Shown: piece after piece, positions 50,201 through 58,480 of the stretch | How positions within the stretch are numbered: position 1 is the first letter of the stretch | Layout: each line of letters begins with the position of its first letter | Origin: an uncultured Eubacteriales bacterium | Lineage (GTDB): Bacteria; Bacillota; Clostridia; Oscillospirales; Butyricicoccaceae | Direction of reading: 5' to 3' | Assembly (NCBI GenBank): GCA_934395135.1 | Contig: CAKRRK010000007.1 | Span: 10,953-74,952 of the forward strand | Length of the DNA stretch: 64,000 nt | Notes under the pieces: model-generated | What the model saw: the letters and a program-made list of their open reading frames with translations, nothing else | What the model was told of the DNA's origin: nothing | The model's database searches: none | Position numbers and translations under genes: made by a program

Positions 50201-50756
50201 ATTAGGGTTTGCTGTCACCGGCTCCTTTTGTACCTTTGAAAAGGTAATAAAGGCATTGGGTGAACTGACAGACCAATACGATATTACACCCATTATGTCC
50301 TTTAGCAGTTATGCCTGCGATACGCGCTTTGGCGCGGCAGAAACCTTCCGGAAGACCGTGGAAGGGCTGTGCGGGAAAAAAATTATCGCAGATATTCCGG
50401 CCGCCGAGCCCATCGGGCCGAAAAAGCTGTTTGATGTGCTGGTGATCGCACCCTGCACGGGAAACACCTTGGCGAAAATCGCCAATGGCATTGCGGATAC
50501 ACCGGTGACTATGGCGGTAAAGTCCCACATCCGCAATGAAAAACCGGTGGTGCTTGCCATTTCGACAAACGATGCACTGGCAGGCAATGCGAAAAATATC
50601 GGCGAGCTGCTCAATCGCCGCAATTTCTATTTTGTTCCCTTTGGGCAGGATAACCCTACGGGAAAGCCCCGGTCTGCGGTAGCCGATATGGAAAAAATAT
50701 CGGCTGCTGTGGAAGCCGCGGTAAATGGGAAGCAGATCCAGCCGATTTTGCTTTAA
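50187..50756 (+). CDS. dpaB: Dipicolinate synthase subunit B
   Basis: DpaB (SpoVFB) is the flavoprotein subunit of dipicolinate synthase. The 189-residue product opens with LKLGFAVTGSFCTFEKV and contains the flavoprotein signature LVIAPCTGNTLAKIANGIADTPVTM near residue 84. It begins at a GTG (50187) with GGAGGGGGGA upstream and overlaps dpaA by 14 bases. Together they show that the organism can form endospores rich in dipicolinate. A hairpin follows. Confidence 0.93.
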   Translation: MEKLKLGFAVTGSFCTFEKVIKALGELTDQYDITPIMSFSSYACDTRFGAAETFRKTVEGLCGKKIIADIPAAEPIGPKKLFDVLVIAPCTGNTLAKIANGIADTPVTMAVKSHIRNEKPVVLAISTNDALAGNAKNIGELLNRRNFYFVPFGQDNPTGKPRSAVADMEKISAAVEAAVNGKQIQPILL

Positions 50757-50777
50757 AACATGAGAAATCCAGGAAAG

Positions 50778-50802
50778 AAGGGCGCTGCACAGCAGCGCCC
50801 TT
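50778..50802 (+). terminator. Hairpin after dpaB
   Basis: AAGGGCGCTG pairs with CAGCGCCCTT around CACAG, 22 bases after the stop. The T tract is short, so it may be a weak terminator. Confidence 0.6.
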
Positions 50803-50875
50803 GTCTGCGGCAGCTGCAAAAAAATTATGCAATCTTCCTGAAAAAGGAGATCTGTTTTAGGAAGGTTTGGATGGA

Positions 50876-50904
50876 TTGACGAGGGAAACGGAAAATGTTA
50901 TACT
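50876..50904 (+). promoter_or_regulatory. Promoter of the AraC-family regulator gene
   Basis: TTGACG (50876-50881) and TATACT (50899-50904) with a 17-base spacer, 25 bases before the ATG at 50930. Confidence 0.88.
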
Positions 50905-50929
50905 GAAAACAGGAACAGGAGGAAGTGGC

Positions 50930-51814
50930 ATGCTGAAAATCAATCTCAATTGTGAAATCAAGGACCATGGACGGGACGACAGCCAGCTGCGGGTTGTCGG
51001 TATGGTGCAGGTGGATCAGGAAGAATGGGAATTTCCAATGCATTCTCACAGCGATATTGTGGATATTGTACTTATTACGCATGGAGAAGGCGTTCTTCGT
51101 TACAAAAATCAAAAGATTGATACCTGCAAAGGGGACTTGCTGGTGCATAACCAGGACACCCTGCATGGAGAGCATTCCAACCCCAACAACCCGCTGGAAG
51201 AGCTGTGTGTCAGTCTGACAGGCGTGCAGATCCCCGGATTGCCATACAATCATATTTTGCCGGAAGATTCTTCGCCGGTGGTGAAGACTGCAGAAAAGTT
51301 CCATCTTTTTTACTATTTGTTTGACAGCATCAAAAATGAATGTTTGAATCAGGAAGAAGGATACGAAGTTGTCTGTCAGGATGCCGCCAAACTGATTTTG
51401 TCGATGATACAGATGCAGATTAACCGGGGCTGCCACCAAACTGTGGAGAAAAAGGCGGACTTCCCGGTTATTATGGAAATGCTGGAGTATCTGGACATTA
51501 ACTACAACAAGTTTATACGGCTGGAGGATTTGGGAGAACGGTTTCATTTCAGTCCCTATTACCTTGCCAGAAAATTCAAGGAGGAAATGGGGCTGACGAT
51601 CAATCAGTATGTGACAAACCGGAGAATCGGTGAGGCGGAAAAACTGTTGATTTATAGCGACATGCCCATTACAGAGATTTCCAGGCACATTGGATATGAT
51701 ACTTTGAACCATTTTTATGCTATTTTCAGGAAGCACATTGGCGTAGCGCCAGGGCGGTTGCGGGAAATTTATTTCCAGGGCGCGGAGGGGGCCGCCGCGC
51801 CGGAAAAAGGGTAG
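50930..51814 (+). CDS. AraC-family transcriptional regulator of the adjacent catabolic cluster
   Basis: A 294-residue regulator with an N-terminal cupin-type effector domain (residues ~10-100, MHSHSDIVDIVLITHGEGVL) and a C-terminal AraC double helix-turn-helix (~190-290: IRLEDLGERFHFSPYYLARKF … ITEISRHIGYDTLNHFYAIF). It lies just before the catabolic cluster in the same direction, separated by its own terminator, and is the likely activator. I chose the ATG at 50930 with AGGAGG upstream. The effector is unknown but is presumably the compound imported by the ABC system at 54.9-58.5 kb. Confidence 0.93.
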   Translation: MLKINLNCEIKDHGRDDSQLRVVGMVQVDQEEWEFPMHSHSDIVDIVLITHGEGVLRYKNQKIDTCKGDLLVHNQDTLHGEHSNPNNPLEELCVSLTGVQIPGLPYNHILPEDSSPVVKTAEKFHLFYYLFDSIKNECLNQEEGYEVVCQDAAKLILSMIQMQINRGCHQTVEKKADFPVIMEMLEYLDINYNKFIRLEDLGERFHFSPYYLARKFKEEMGLTINQYVTNRRIGEAEKLLIYSDMPITEISRHIGYDTLNHFYAIFRKHIGVAPGRLREIYFQGAEGAAAPEKG

Positions 51815-51874
51815 CCGATGACAATATTTTAGAATGATACCGCAAGATAATAGAATGCCGCTTTTATAAGGCTG

Positions 51875-51915
51875 AAAAAAAGGATTGAAATCTATTGGAT
51901 TTCAATCCTTTTTTG
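51875..51915 (+). terminator. Terminator of the AraC-family regulator gene
   Basis: GGATTGAAATC pairs with GATTTCAATCC around TATTG, flanked by A and T runs (seven A, six T). The rest of 51815-52169 holds the promoter region of the next operon and a ~150-base leader. Confidence 0.88.
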
Positions 51916-51957
51916 TTGGTTTTGCAAACAGATAAAGGTTGGATTATACAACCCATC

Positions 51958-51989
51958 GATTTGATAATGTATATATTTTGTATAAAATC
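51958..51989 (+). promoter_or_regulatory. AT-rich control region with inverted repeat before the catabolic operon
   Basis: GATTTGATA (51958-51966) and TATAAAATC (51981-51989) form an imperfect 9-base inverted repeat with a 14-base spacer. TATAAA and TATACT boxes lie near it without a good -35, as expected for an activator-dependent promoter. It precedes the first structural gene by about 180 bases and may be where the AraC product acts. Confidence 0.45.
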
Positions 51990-52169
51990 ACCGATATACT
52001 AAAACTGTAATTCGCAAACAGGCGAAAAACCGGAGGGATATCCGACCGGGGCGCGAACTATGGAACAGCCAAGACAAACAAGATACGGCGACGGCATTCC
52101 CTCCTTCTCTCCTCCCGCGGCAGGAAGACGGGAAAAACGATTGCAGCCTGGAAAAGAAAGGAGAACGCA

Positions 52170-53189
52170 ATGAAAGCACTTGTGAAAACAGCGAGAGGAT
52201 ACGGGAACCTGGAATTGATGGATATCCCGATCCCAAAATGCGGACCGGATGACGCTCTGATGAGAGTGTGGGGATCCGGGATCTGCGGAACGGATGTACA
52301 TATCTATCATGACGAATATTCTGTCTATGTTCCGCCGCTGACCATCGGCCATGAATTTTCAGCCGAGGTAGTGGAGGTCGGAAGAAACGTAACCAATGTA
52401 AAACCGGGCGATCGGGTGGTGTGCGATGTCACGACAAAAACCGGCGTTATGGGAAACGATACCGTCAATGGCTGTCACGCGGAATACATTGTAATGCCGG
52501 CAAATCTGGTGTTAAAGCTGCCGGATAACATCAGTTTGCGGGAAGCCGTGCTGATGGAACCCATTGTAGCATGCCAGCATGGCATCCTGGAGCGCACACG
52601 AATCCGTCCGGGAGATTTTGTGGTTGTCATTGGGCCGGGACCGATCGGTCTTATGATGCTGCAGGTGGCGAAACTGTATTCCCCCATCGATACAGTCATT
52701 ACCGGAAGACGCGGCGTAGATGAACCAAGATTAAAGGTAGCGAGAGAGCTGGACGCGGGGCATGTGCTGTTCCATGATGAAAACGTTGTGGAACAGGTAA
52801 TGAAATGGACCCATGGCAAGGGGGCGGATGTCGTCATCGAAGCCTCCGGTTCGGATCTGGGCTTTAACCAGGCGCTGGATATGGCGAAAATGGGCGGACA
52901 GATTCTGAGTTATTCCGTGTATGACAACACCTATGTAAAAGCAAACCTCAGCAAAATTTCCTGGAAGTGCCTGGACGTTACCAGCAGCTGGTGCTTCTGG
53001 GGCTATACAGAGGAAGCCACCAGAGCCACTGGCGGTATTGTTTCATGGCAGCGGGCGATCAAAATCCTTGCCACCGGCAAGCTGAATCTGAAGCCGTTTA
53101 TTACCCATGAACTTCCTCTGGAGGACTGGAAGGAAGGCTTCCGGATTTGCGAAGAAAAAGAGGGCGTAAAAGTGGTTTTGCGGCCATAA
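52170..53189 (+). CDS. Zinc-dependent alcohol/polyol dehydrogenase
   Basis: A 339-residue medium-chain dehydrogenase that oxidises a polyol or sugar alcohol with NAD. It keeps the catalytic zinc ligands Cys39 and His61-Glu62 (ICGTDVH … TIGHEF) and the Rossmann motif VIGPGPIGLMMLQ near residue 152. The structural-zinc loop with four cysteines is absent (CDVTTKTGVMGNDTVNGCHAEY contains only two). It is the first structural gene after the AraC regulator, and it is followed by two SDRs and a sugar importer. The exact substrate is unknown. Confidence 0.88.
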   Translation: MKALVKTARGYGNLELMDIPIPKCGPDDALMRVWGSGICGTDVHIYHDEYSVYVPPLTIGHEFSAEVVEVGRNVTNVKPGDRVVCDVTTKTGVMGNDTVNGCHAEYIVMPANLVLKLPDNISLREAVLMEPIVACQHGILERTRIRPGDFVVVIGPGPIGLMMLQVAKLYSPIDTVITGRRGVDEPRLKVARELDAGHVLFHDENVVEQVMKWTHGKGADVVIEASGSDLGFNQALDMAKMGGQILSYSVYDNTYVKANLSKISWKCLDVTSSWCFWGYTEEATRATGGIVSWQRAIKILATGKLNLKPFITHELPLEDWKEGFRICEEKEGVKVVLRP

Positions 53190-53210
53190 TGAAAACGAGG
53201 TGAAACAAAA

Positions 53211-54005
53211 ATGAGCGATTCGGTCTATACACATTTACCGTATGTGGAATTTGAGCAATTGCTAAATTTAAAGGGGAAGACCGCGGTGGTAACCGGCGGC
53301 AGCGACGGCATTGGTTTTGCCATCAGCCGGCGCCTGGCCGAAGCGGGGGCGACCGTTGTAGCCGGCAGCCGGACGCCGGGGAAAACAGAGGAACTGTTTC
53401 CGAAGTATCCGGGCATGCATGTGGTGTGCGATGTAACAAAACACGAAGATATAGAACATATCTTTCAAAAAACCAAGGAAACTTACGGAACAGTGGACAT
53501 TTTGGTGAACAATGCCGGTGTTTACCCGCTGAAGCCGATTTTTGAAATTACCGAAGAATTCTGGGACCGAGTGTATCACATTAATATCAAAGCACAGTTT
53601 TTCGCCGCCCAGACCGCCGGACGCTACATGATCGAACAGGGCACCGGCGGCGTGATTTTAAATCTGTCCTCCATTTGTGGCCACCGGCCGATGAACAATC
53701 ATGTAACCTATGACTCTACCAAGGGCGCGGTGTTGTCTATGACAAGAAGCCTCGCAAAGGATCTGGGGCAGTATGATATCCGGGTCAACTCCATTTCTCC
53801 AGGTCTGACCGCGACGCCGGGCAATCTGGATCCGGAGCTTCTTGCCGAACATGAACGGATGGGAACCCTGGAACATATTGCCCTGAAGCGCAGAGGCGAA
53901 CCATATGAACTTGCCAGCGCGGCGCTGTTTTTGTGCGCACCCATTTCCAGCTATGTCACCGGCACAGATCTGCTGGTGGACGGCGGTTGGGCGACAACCT
54001 TATAA
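53211..54005 (+). CDS. Short-chain dehydrogenase/reductase (first of three)
   Basis: A 264-residue SDR with TGGSDGIG near residue 28, NNAG near 102, the catalytic Ser in LNLSSICG near 152 and YDSTK near 166. The C-terminus ends in SYVTGTDLLVDGGWAT. An N-terminal extension of about 20 residues precedes the core. It likely oxidises or reduces a sugar acid or alcohol in the same pathway as its neighbours, similar in general to gluconate 5-dehydrogenase-type SDRs. GAGGTG precedes the ATG, 21 bases after the ADH gene. Confidence 0.9.
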   Translation: MSDSVYTHLPYVEFEQLLNLKGKTAVVTGGSDGIGFAISRRLAEAGATVVAGSRTPGKTEELFPKYPGMHVVCDVTKHEDIEHIFQKTKETYGTVDILVNNAGVYPLKPIFEITEEFWDRVYHINIKAQFFAAQTAGRYMIEQGTGGVILNLSSICGHRPMNNHVTYDSTKGAVLSMTRSLAKDLGQYDIRVNSISPGLTATPGNLDPELLAEHERMGTLEHIALKRRGEPYELASAALFLCAPISSYVTGTDLLVDGGWATTL

Positions 54006-54034
54006 ATAAACAATTTGGAAAGGAGTATAGCAAT

Positions 54035-54814
54035 ATGAAACTTGACGGCAAGGTGATTCTGGTTACCGGCGCCGCCGGCGGCATTGGACGCGCGTCCTGC
54101 AAGCTGATGGCGGAGCGCGGCGCGAAAATTATCGCGGTTGATCTGAAAAAGGAGGGCGTAGAACAAACCATTGCGGAAATTAAAGCCAAGGGCGGGGAGG
54201 GCATCGCTCTGCCATGCGATATTTCCAGCCTGACGTCCGTACTGGAAATGGTGGATGAGGCGGTGAAGGCCTATGGAAAAATCGACGTACTCTTTAACAA
54301 CGCCGGCATTGTAGGCAAGGGCGGCAAATTTCTGGAACTCACCGAGCAGGAGTTCGACCTTGTGTGCGGCATTAATATGAAAGGACCGTTTAACGTTAGT
54401 CTCGCGGTGGGCCGGGTAATGAAAGCAAACGGCGGCGGGCGGATTATTAACACGGCATCCGTTTCCGGCAAACAGGCAGAATACGGCGCCGCAATTTATT
54501 GTATGTCCAAAGCCGGCGTCAGTATGTTGACGCAGGCGCTTGCCATTGAACTTGGCGAATACGGTATCAGCGCGGTGGCTATCAGCCCGGGGCATATTAA
54601 AACACCAATGCTGGTAGAAGGGTTCCGCGACCGGGCAAAGGCGGAGGGCAAAACCGAAGAGGAATATTATGCAGAGCATACGGCACAGATCCCCATCGGC
54701 CGCTTTGCAGAACCAGAGGAGATTGCGCATTTGGTTGCATTCCTTGCAACAGAGGAATCCTACTACATAGACGGCTGCGACATTATTGCGTCCGGCGGTC
54801 AAATTACACACTAA
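54035..54814 (+). CDS. Short-chain dehydrogenase/reductase (second of three)
   Basis: A 259-residue SDR with TGAAGGIG near residue 11, NNAG near 88, Ser near 138 (NTASVSG) and YCMSK near 155. The end (YYIDGCDIIASGGQITH) matches polyol- or sugar-oxidising SDRs. I chose the ATG at 54035 with AAAGGAG upstream; the longer frame from 53933 overlaps the previous gene. All catalytic residues are present. Its role in the cluster is probably a second oxidation or reduction step. Confidence 0.9.
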   Translation: MKLDGKVILVTGAAGGIGRASCKLMAERGAKIIAVDLKKEGVEQTIAEIKAKGGEGIALPCDISSLTSVLEMVDEAVKAYGKIDVLFNNAGIVGKGGKFLELTEQEFDLVCGINMKGPFNVSLAVGRVMKANGGGRIINTASVSGKQAEYGAAIYCMSKAGVSMLTQALAIELGEYGISAVAISPGHIKTPMLVEGFRDRAKAEGKTEEEYYAEHTAQIPIGRFAEPEEIAHLVAFLATEESYYIDGCDIIASGGQITH

Positions 54815-54867
54815 AACACCATCCTAATTGGGAAATATCGGAACAATAAGAAAGTAGAGGAATGAAA

Positions 54868-55884
54868 ATGAAGAGAAAGATTTTATGGATACTTAGTTTC
54901 GCATTGATTTTTACCCTTGCATTTACCGGCTGCGCGCAGGATGCTTCCACTACACCTTCTGATAGCACGAACGCGCCGGCGGACGGTACAGCTTCCACGG
55001 ATGACACAGAAACCAAACACTATAAGTTTGGCATCACGTTCCAGACATTGGACAACCAGCATTGGCTCCGGATGCAGAAGGGCATCGAAGACAATCTGAA
55101 GGAAGGCGACGAGCTGATCGTACTGAACGCCAAATATGACAGCGCCCTGCAGATTTCCCAGGTGGAAGATTTGATTTCCAAAGGCTGTGACGCTATCTTT
55201 GTTGTGCCGGTAGACGGCGCCGCCATCCAGAATGCGCTGAAATCCTGTGAAAAGGCAAACATTCCGGTCTTTGCAATCGATATTGAACCGGATACCAGAG
55301 AATATACCAAATCCGTTGTAGTAACCGACAACTATCAGGCGGGCGTGCTGATGGGTGAGGCCCTGATTCGGGAATCTGGCGGCGAAGCTAAGGTTGGCGT
55401 GCTGGCCTTTGACGCAGTGGAAGCGGCAAGGCTTCGGATTGAAGGATTTAAGGACACCATTGCAAACGAACCAGGTATTGAGATCGTCATTGAACAGGAC
55501 GCGATGCCCAGCACGGAAGAAGGGTATCCGGTTTTGGAAAATATGTTGCAGGCCAAGCCGGAAATTACGGATTTTGTGTGCGTAAATGATTTGCAGGCGT
55601 TTGCAGGCATTCAGGTCTGCAAGGGTGCCAATCGTCCGGACATCCGTATTTATGCAGTGGATGGCAATCCGGATGCGGCAAAAGCTTTTCTGGAAGGTAC
55701 GATGACGGGAACGGCAGCCCAATTCCCGGACAAGGAAGGTCAGAAGGCGCTGGAACTTGCATATCAGTATCTCAGCGGCGACACGGAAATGGAAGAAGCA
55801 TATCTTATCGCACCAGAATGGATTGACAAGAGCAATGCCCAGGAATATCTGGATTCCATCGCAGCCAGCGGCGCGGAAGTATAA
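54868..55884 (+). CDS. Sugar ABC transporter substrate-binding lipoprotein
   Basis: A 338-residue binding protein of the ribose/galactose type (periplasmic binding protein type 1, family 4). A lipoprotein signal with lipobox LAFTGC puts the modified Cys at residue 22, followed by a Thr/Asp/Ser-rich linker. The sequence then has the typical YKFGITFQTLDNQHWLRMQKG start, a hinge near VVPVDGAAIQNAL, and EGTMTGTAAQFP near the C-terminus. I chose the ATG at 54868, which is better spaced from AGAGG than the ATG at 54862. It feeds the ATPase and permease encoded next. Substrates of this family include ribose, inositol, xylose and other polyols. Confidence 0.92.
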   Translation: MKRKILWILSFALIFTLAFTGCAQDASTTPSDSTNAPADGTASTDDTETKHYKFGITFQTLDNQHWLRMQKGIEDNLKEGDELIVLNAKYDSALQISQVEDLISKGCDAIFVVPVDGAAIQNALKSCEKANIPVFAIDIEPDTREYTKSVVVTDNYQAGVLMGEALIRESGGEAKVGVLAFDAVEAARLRIEGFKDTIANEPGIEIVIEQDAMPSTEEGYPVLENMLQAKPEITDFVCVNDLQAFAGIQVCKGANRPDIRIYAVDGNPDAAKAFLEGTMTGTAAQFPDKEGQKALELAYQYLSGDTEMEEAYLIAPEWIDKSNAQEYLDSIAASGAEV

Positions 55885-55897
55885 GGACCTGTTTTGG

Positions 55898-55925
55898 AGC
55901 CGCAGAGACAAACGTCTCTGCGGCT
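55898..55925 (+). terminator. Intercistronic hairpin after the binding-protein gene
   Basis: AGCCGCAGAGAC and its perfect complement form a 12-bp stem with an AAAC loop and a short T run, between the binding-protein and ATPase genes. Such elements raise expression of the binding protein relative to the membrane parts. Confidence 0.7.
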
Positions 55926-55971
55926 TTCGAAAAAAGCGAAACACTGGAATCTTTGGATGAGGAGTAGACAG

Positions 55972-57477
55972 ATGAGTGAACAGGTAATTTTTGAAATGAA
56001 AGGGATTTGCAAAAGCTTTCCCGGCGTAAAGGCTCTCGACGGCGTGAATCTTGCAATACGAAAGGGTGAAGTGCATGCGCTGCTGGGGGAGAATGGCGCG
56101 GGCAAATCCACACTCATTAAAATTTTAGGCGGCATTTATAAAGCCGATGAGGGAGAAATCCTTGTAGACGGAAAACGGGTACATATTACAGATGTAAAAT
56201 CCGCCGCTGCCTGCGGTGTCAGCGTGGTGCATCAGGAACTTTGTCTTGCGGACAATTTGACAGTGGCAGAGAATATTTTTGTTGGGCGGGTGCCGACGAA
56301 GAAGCCGTTTGGTTTTGTGGACAGAGCAACAATGAACCGGGAAGCCCATGCCCTGTGTTTGGAGTACGGTCTGGATCTGGATCCGGAAACCCGGCTGGAT
56401 GAATTGTCCATTGCGCAGCAGCAGATGGTGGAACTTGCCAAAGCTATGTCCAAAGACGCCCGGATTGTGGTGTTGGATGAACCAACGGGCGCACTGACAG
56501 AGAAAGAAATCGTCAAACTGTTTGACGTGGTGAAGACTTTGCAGAACAAAGGGGTTTCCTTTGTTTATATTTCCCACCGTATGGAAGAGATTTTCAAGCT
56601 GGCGGACCGGGCCACCATCCTGCGGGATGGCCGGTATATCGGTACAGTAAACGTCGCGGATATAGACTACAATCGCCTTGTCACGATGATGATTGGCAGG
56701 GAAATGAAGGAAATGTTCGCAGTGCCGGACACTGTGCCGGGCGATGTAATGTTTGAAGCAAAGCACATTACTGCCGGCAAGCGGGTACTGGATTGCAGTT
56801 TTTCGGTGCGAAAAGGCGAAATCCTGGGCCTGTACGGCCTGGTGGGGTCGGGGCGCAGCGAAATGATGCGCGCAATTTGCGGCATTGACCATATGGACGG
56901 AGGCGAAGTGTTCTTAAACGGAAAAAAGCTGCACATCAAAACGCCGGAAGATTCCATTGAGGCGGGCATCAGCTTAGTTCCGGAAAACCGGAAAGAAGAG
57001 GGTTTGGTTCTCATTAATACGGTTGGATTTAACGCAACTATGGGCATATGGAAGAAGTTGATTTCCGGCGCCCATGTCCAGCATGCCAAAGAGCGGAGCA
57101 TTATTGAAACCTATGTGACAAAGATGGCGATCAAAACGCCGACCATTGACACATGGGTGGGAACGCTGTCCGGCGGCAATCAGCAGAAGGTGGTCATTGC
57201 CAAAAGCCTGGCAACCCGGCCGGATATCCTCATTATGGATGAGCCGACCCGTGGTATTGATGTGGGCGCGAAAAAGGAGATTTATGAAATCATGTGCGAC
57301 TTGGTTCGGGAAGGTGTGTCCATCATTATGATTTCTTCGGAACTGCCGGAAATTATGAATATGTGCAGCCGCATTGTGGTGATGCACGAAGGCCGCATTA
57401 CCGGGGAAGTATCCGGGGATGAAATTACGGAAGAAAACATTATTATCAAAGCCACAGGAGGAACAGCAAATGGATAA
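55972..57477 (+). CDS. Sugar ABC transporter ATPase (two nucleotide-binding domains)
   Basis: A 501-residue double ATPase of the RbsA/MglA type. The first domain has Walker A GENGAGKST near residue 37, signature LSIAQQQMVELAKA near 145 and Walker B VLDEPTGAL near 168. The second has the degenerate Walker A GLVGSGRSEMMR near 290, signature LSGGNQQKVVIAKS near 402 and Walker B MDEPTRGID near 424. This pairing of one standard and one GSGRSE-type site is usual in the family. I chose the ATG at 55972 with GAGGAG upstream. Its end overlaps the permease start by 8 bases. Confidence 0.95.
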   Translation: MSEQVIFEMKGICKSFPGVKALDGVNLAIRKGEVHALLGENGAGKSTLIKILGGIYKADEGEILVDGKRVHITDVKSAAACGVSVVHQELCLADNLTVAENIFVGRVPTKKPFGFVDRATMNREAHALCLEYGLDLDPETRLDELSIAQQQMVELAKAMSKDARIVVLDEPTGALTEKEIVKLFDVVKTLQNKGVSFVYISHRMEEIFKLADRATILRDGRYIGTVNVADIDYNRLVTMMIGREMKEMFAVPDTVPGDVMFEAKHITAGKRVLDCSFSVRKGEILGLYGLVGSGRSEMMRAICGIDHMDGGEVFLNGKKLHIKTPEDSIEAGISLVPENRKEEGLVLINTVGFNATMGIWKKLISGAHVQHAKERSIIETYVTKMAIKTPTIDTWVGTLSGGNQQKVVIAKSLATRPDILIMDEPTRGIDVGAKKEIYEIMCDLVREGVSIIMISSELPEIMNMCSRIVVMHEGRITGEVSGDEITEENIIIKATGGTANG

Positions 57478-58453
57478 CAAGGCGTCTATGATGCAGAAAC
57501 TGAAAGCGTTTCCGGTAACGAACTTTTTTATTACAAACATTGGAATGATCATTGCTCTGATTTTGCTCAGTGTGTTTTTCGGTGTATTGTCTCCAAGCTT
57601 TTTTTCAGCAAACAATGTATCCAACATTTTACGGCAGATTTCCATTAACGCCATCATTGCCTTTGGTATGACCGGCGTGCTGCTCATCGGTGGCATTGAT
57701 CTTTCCGTAGGCTCTATGCTCGCGTTAACAGGCTGCACGGCGGTGCTGGTCATCAATGCCGGCGGTCCGGTGGTGGTTGCCGTTCTTGCCGCTCTGGGCA
57801 TCGGCCTGCTTGGCGGGTTTTTAAATGGGCTGATCATAACCAAAATCGGACTGCCGCCCTTTATTGTGACGTTGGCGATGATGAGCATCTGCCGCGGCGC
57901 AGCGTACTTGTATTCCGATGGGAAACCTTCTCCCTTTGATAACGATACGTTCAGTTTGATTGGTACTGGTTATGTGTTTGACGTCATCCCCATTCCGGTT
58001 GTGATTATGGTGGCGATTCTGATTGTCATGTCTATCCTTCTCAATAAGACAAGATTCGGACGCAATATTTATGCTATGGGCGGCAACCGGGAATGCGCCC
58101 GGTTCTCCGGCATTAAAATCGGAAATACCGAAATCGCGGTATATTCCATCAGTGGTTTGCTGGCGGCGGTTTCCGGCCTGATTTTAACCACACGCCTGAA
58201 TTCCGGTCAGCCAATGGTGGGGGAAGGTTATGAAATGGATGCGATCGCGGCGGCGGTGCTGGGCGTACTGAGCAATGGTATGAATATGTTGGAAATTTCC
58301 TATTACTGGCAGCAGGTTGTAAAAGGCATCATTATTTTGATTGCGGTTTACATAGACGCAATGAAAAAGACAAAGCGCACAACGGTAAAACGTATGCCAA
58401 GAGAGAGCGACGGCAGCCAGACGGAACAGGAAAAAACAGAAGTCAAGGCATAG
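57470..58453 (+). CDS. Sugar ABC transporter permease with a missing conserved segment
   Basis: A 327-residue permease of the RbsC type with about eight or nine transmembrane segments; GGIDLSVGSMLALTG near residue 79 and GRNIYAMGGNRECARFSGI near 205 are family hallmarks. Near residue 265 the sequence runs DAIAAAVLG directly into VLSNGMNM. Most relatives have about 22 residues here (a GGTSLxGGxGxxxGT-type segment plus a helix). The gap is in frame and joins at a GCTGGGCGT-like stretch. I read it as a deletion that probably removes a helix and a conserved loop, so transport may be impaired. The start (57470) has AGGAGG upstream and overlaps the ATPase gene. Confidence 0.88.
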   Translation: MDNKASMMQKLKAFPVTNFFITNIGMIIALILLSVFFGVLSPSFFSANNVSNILRQISINAIIAFGMTGVLLIGGIDLSVGSMLALTGCTAVLVINAGGPVVVAVLAALGIGLLGGFLNGLIITKIGLPPFIVTLAMMSICRGAAYLYSDGKPSPFDNDTFSLIGTGYVFDVIPIPVVIMVAILIVMSILLNKTRFGRNIYAMGGNRECARFSGIKIGNTEIAVYSISGLLAAVSGLILTTRLNSGQPMVGEGYEMDAIAAAVLGVLSNGMNMLEISYYWQQVVKGIIILIAVYIDAMKKTKRTTVKRMPRESDGSQTEQEKTEVKA

Positions 58454-58480
58454 ACCGCGGAAGAAAGAGAGGAAAATTGT

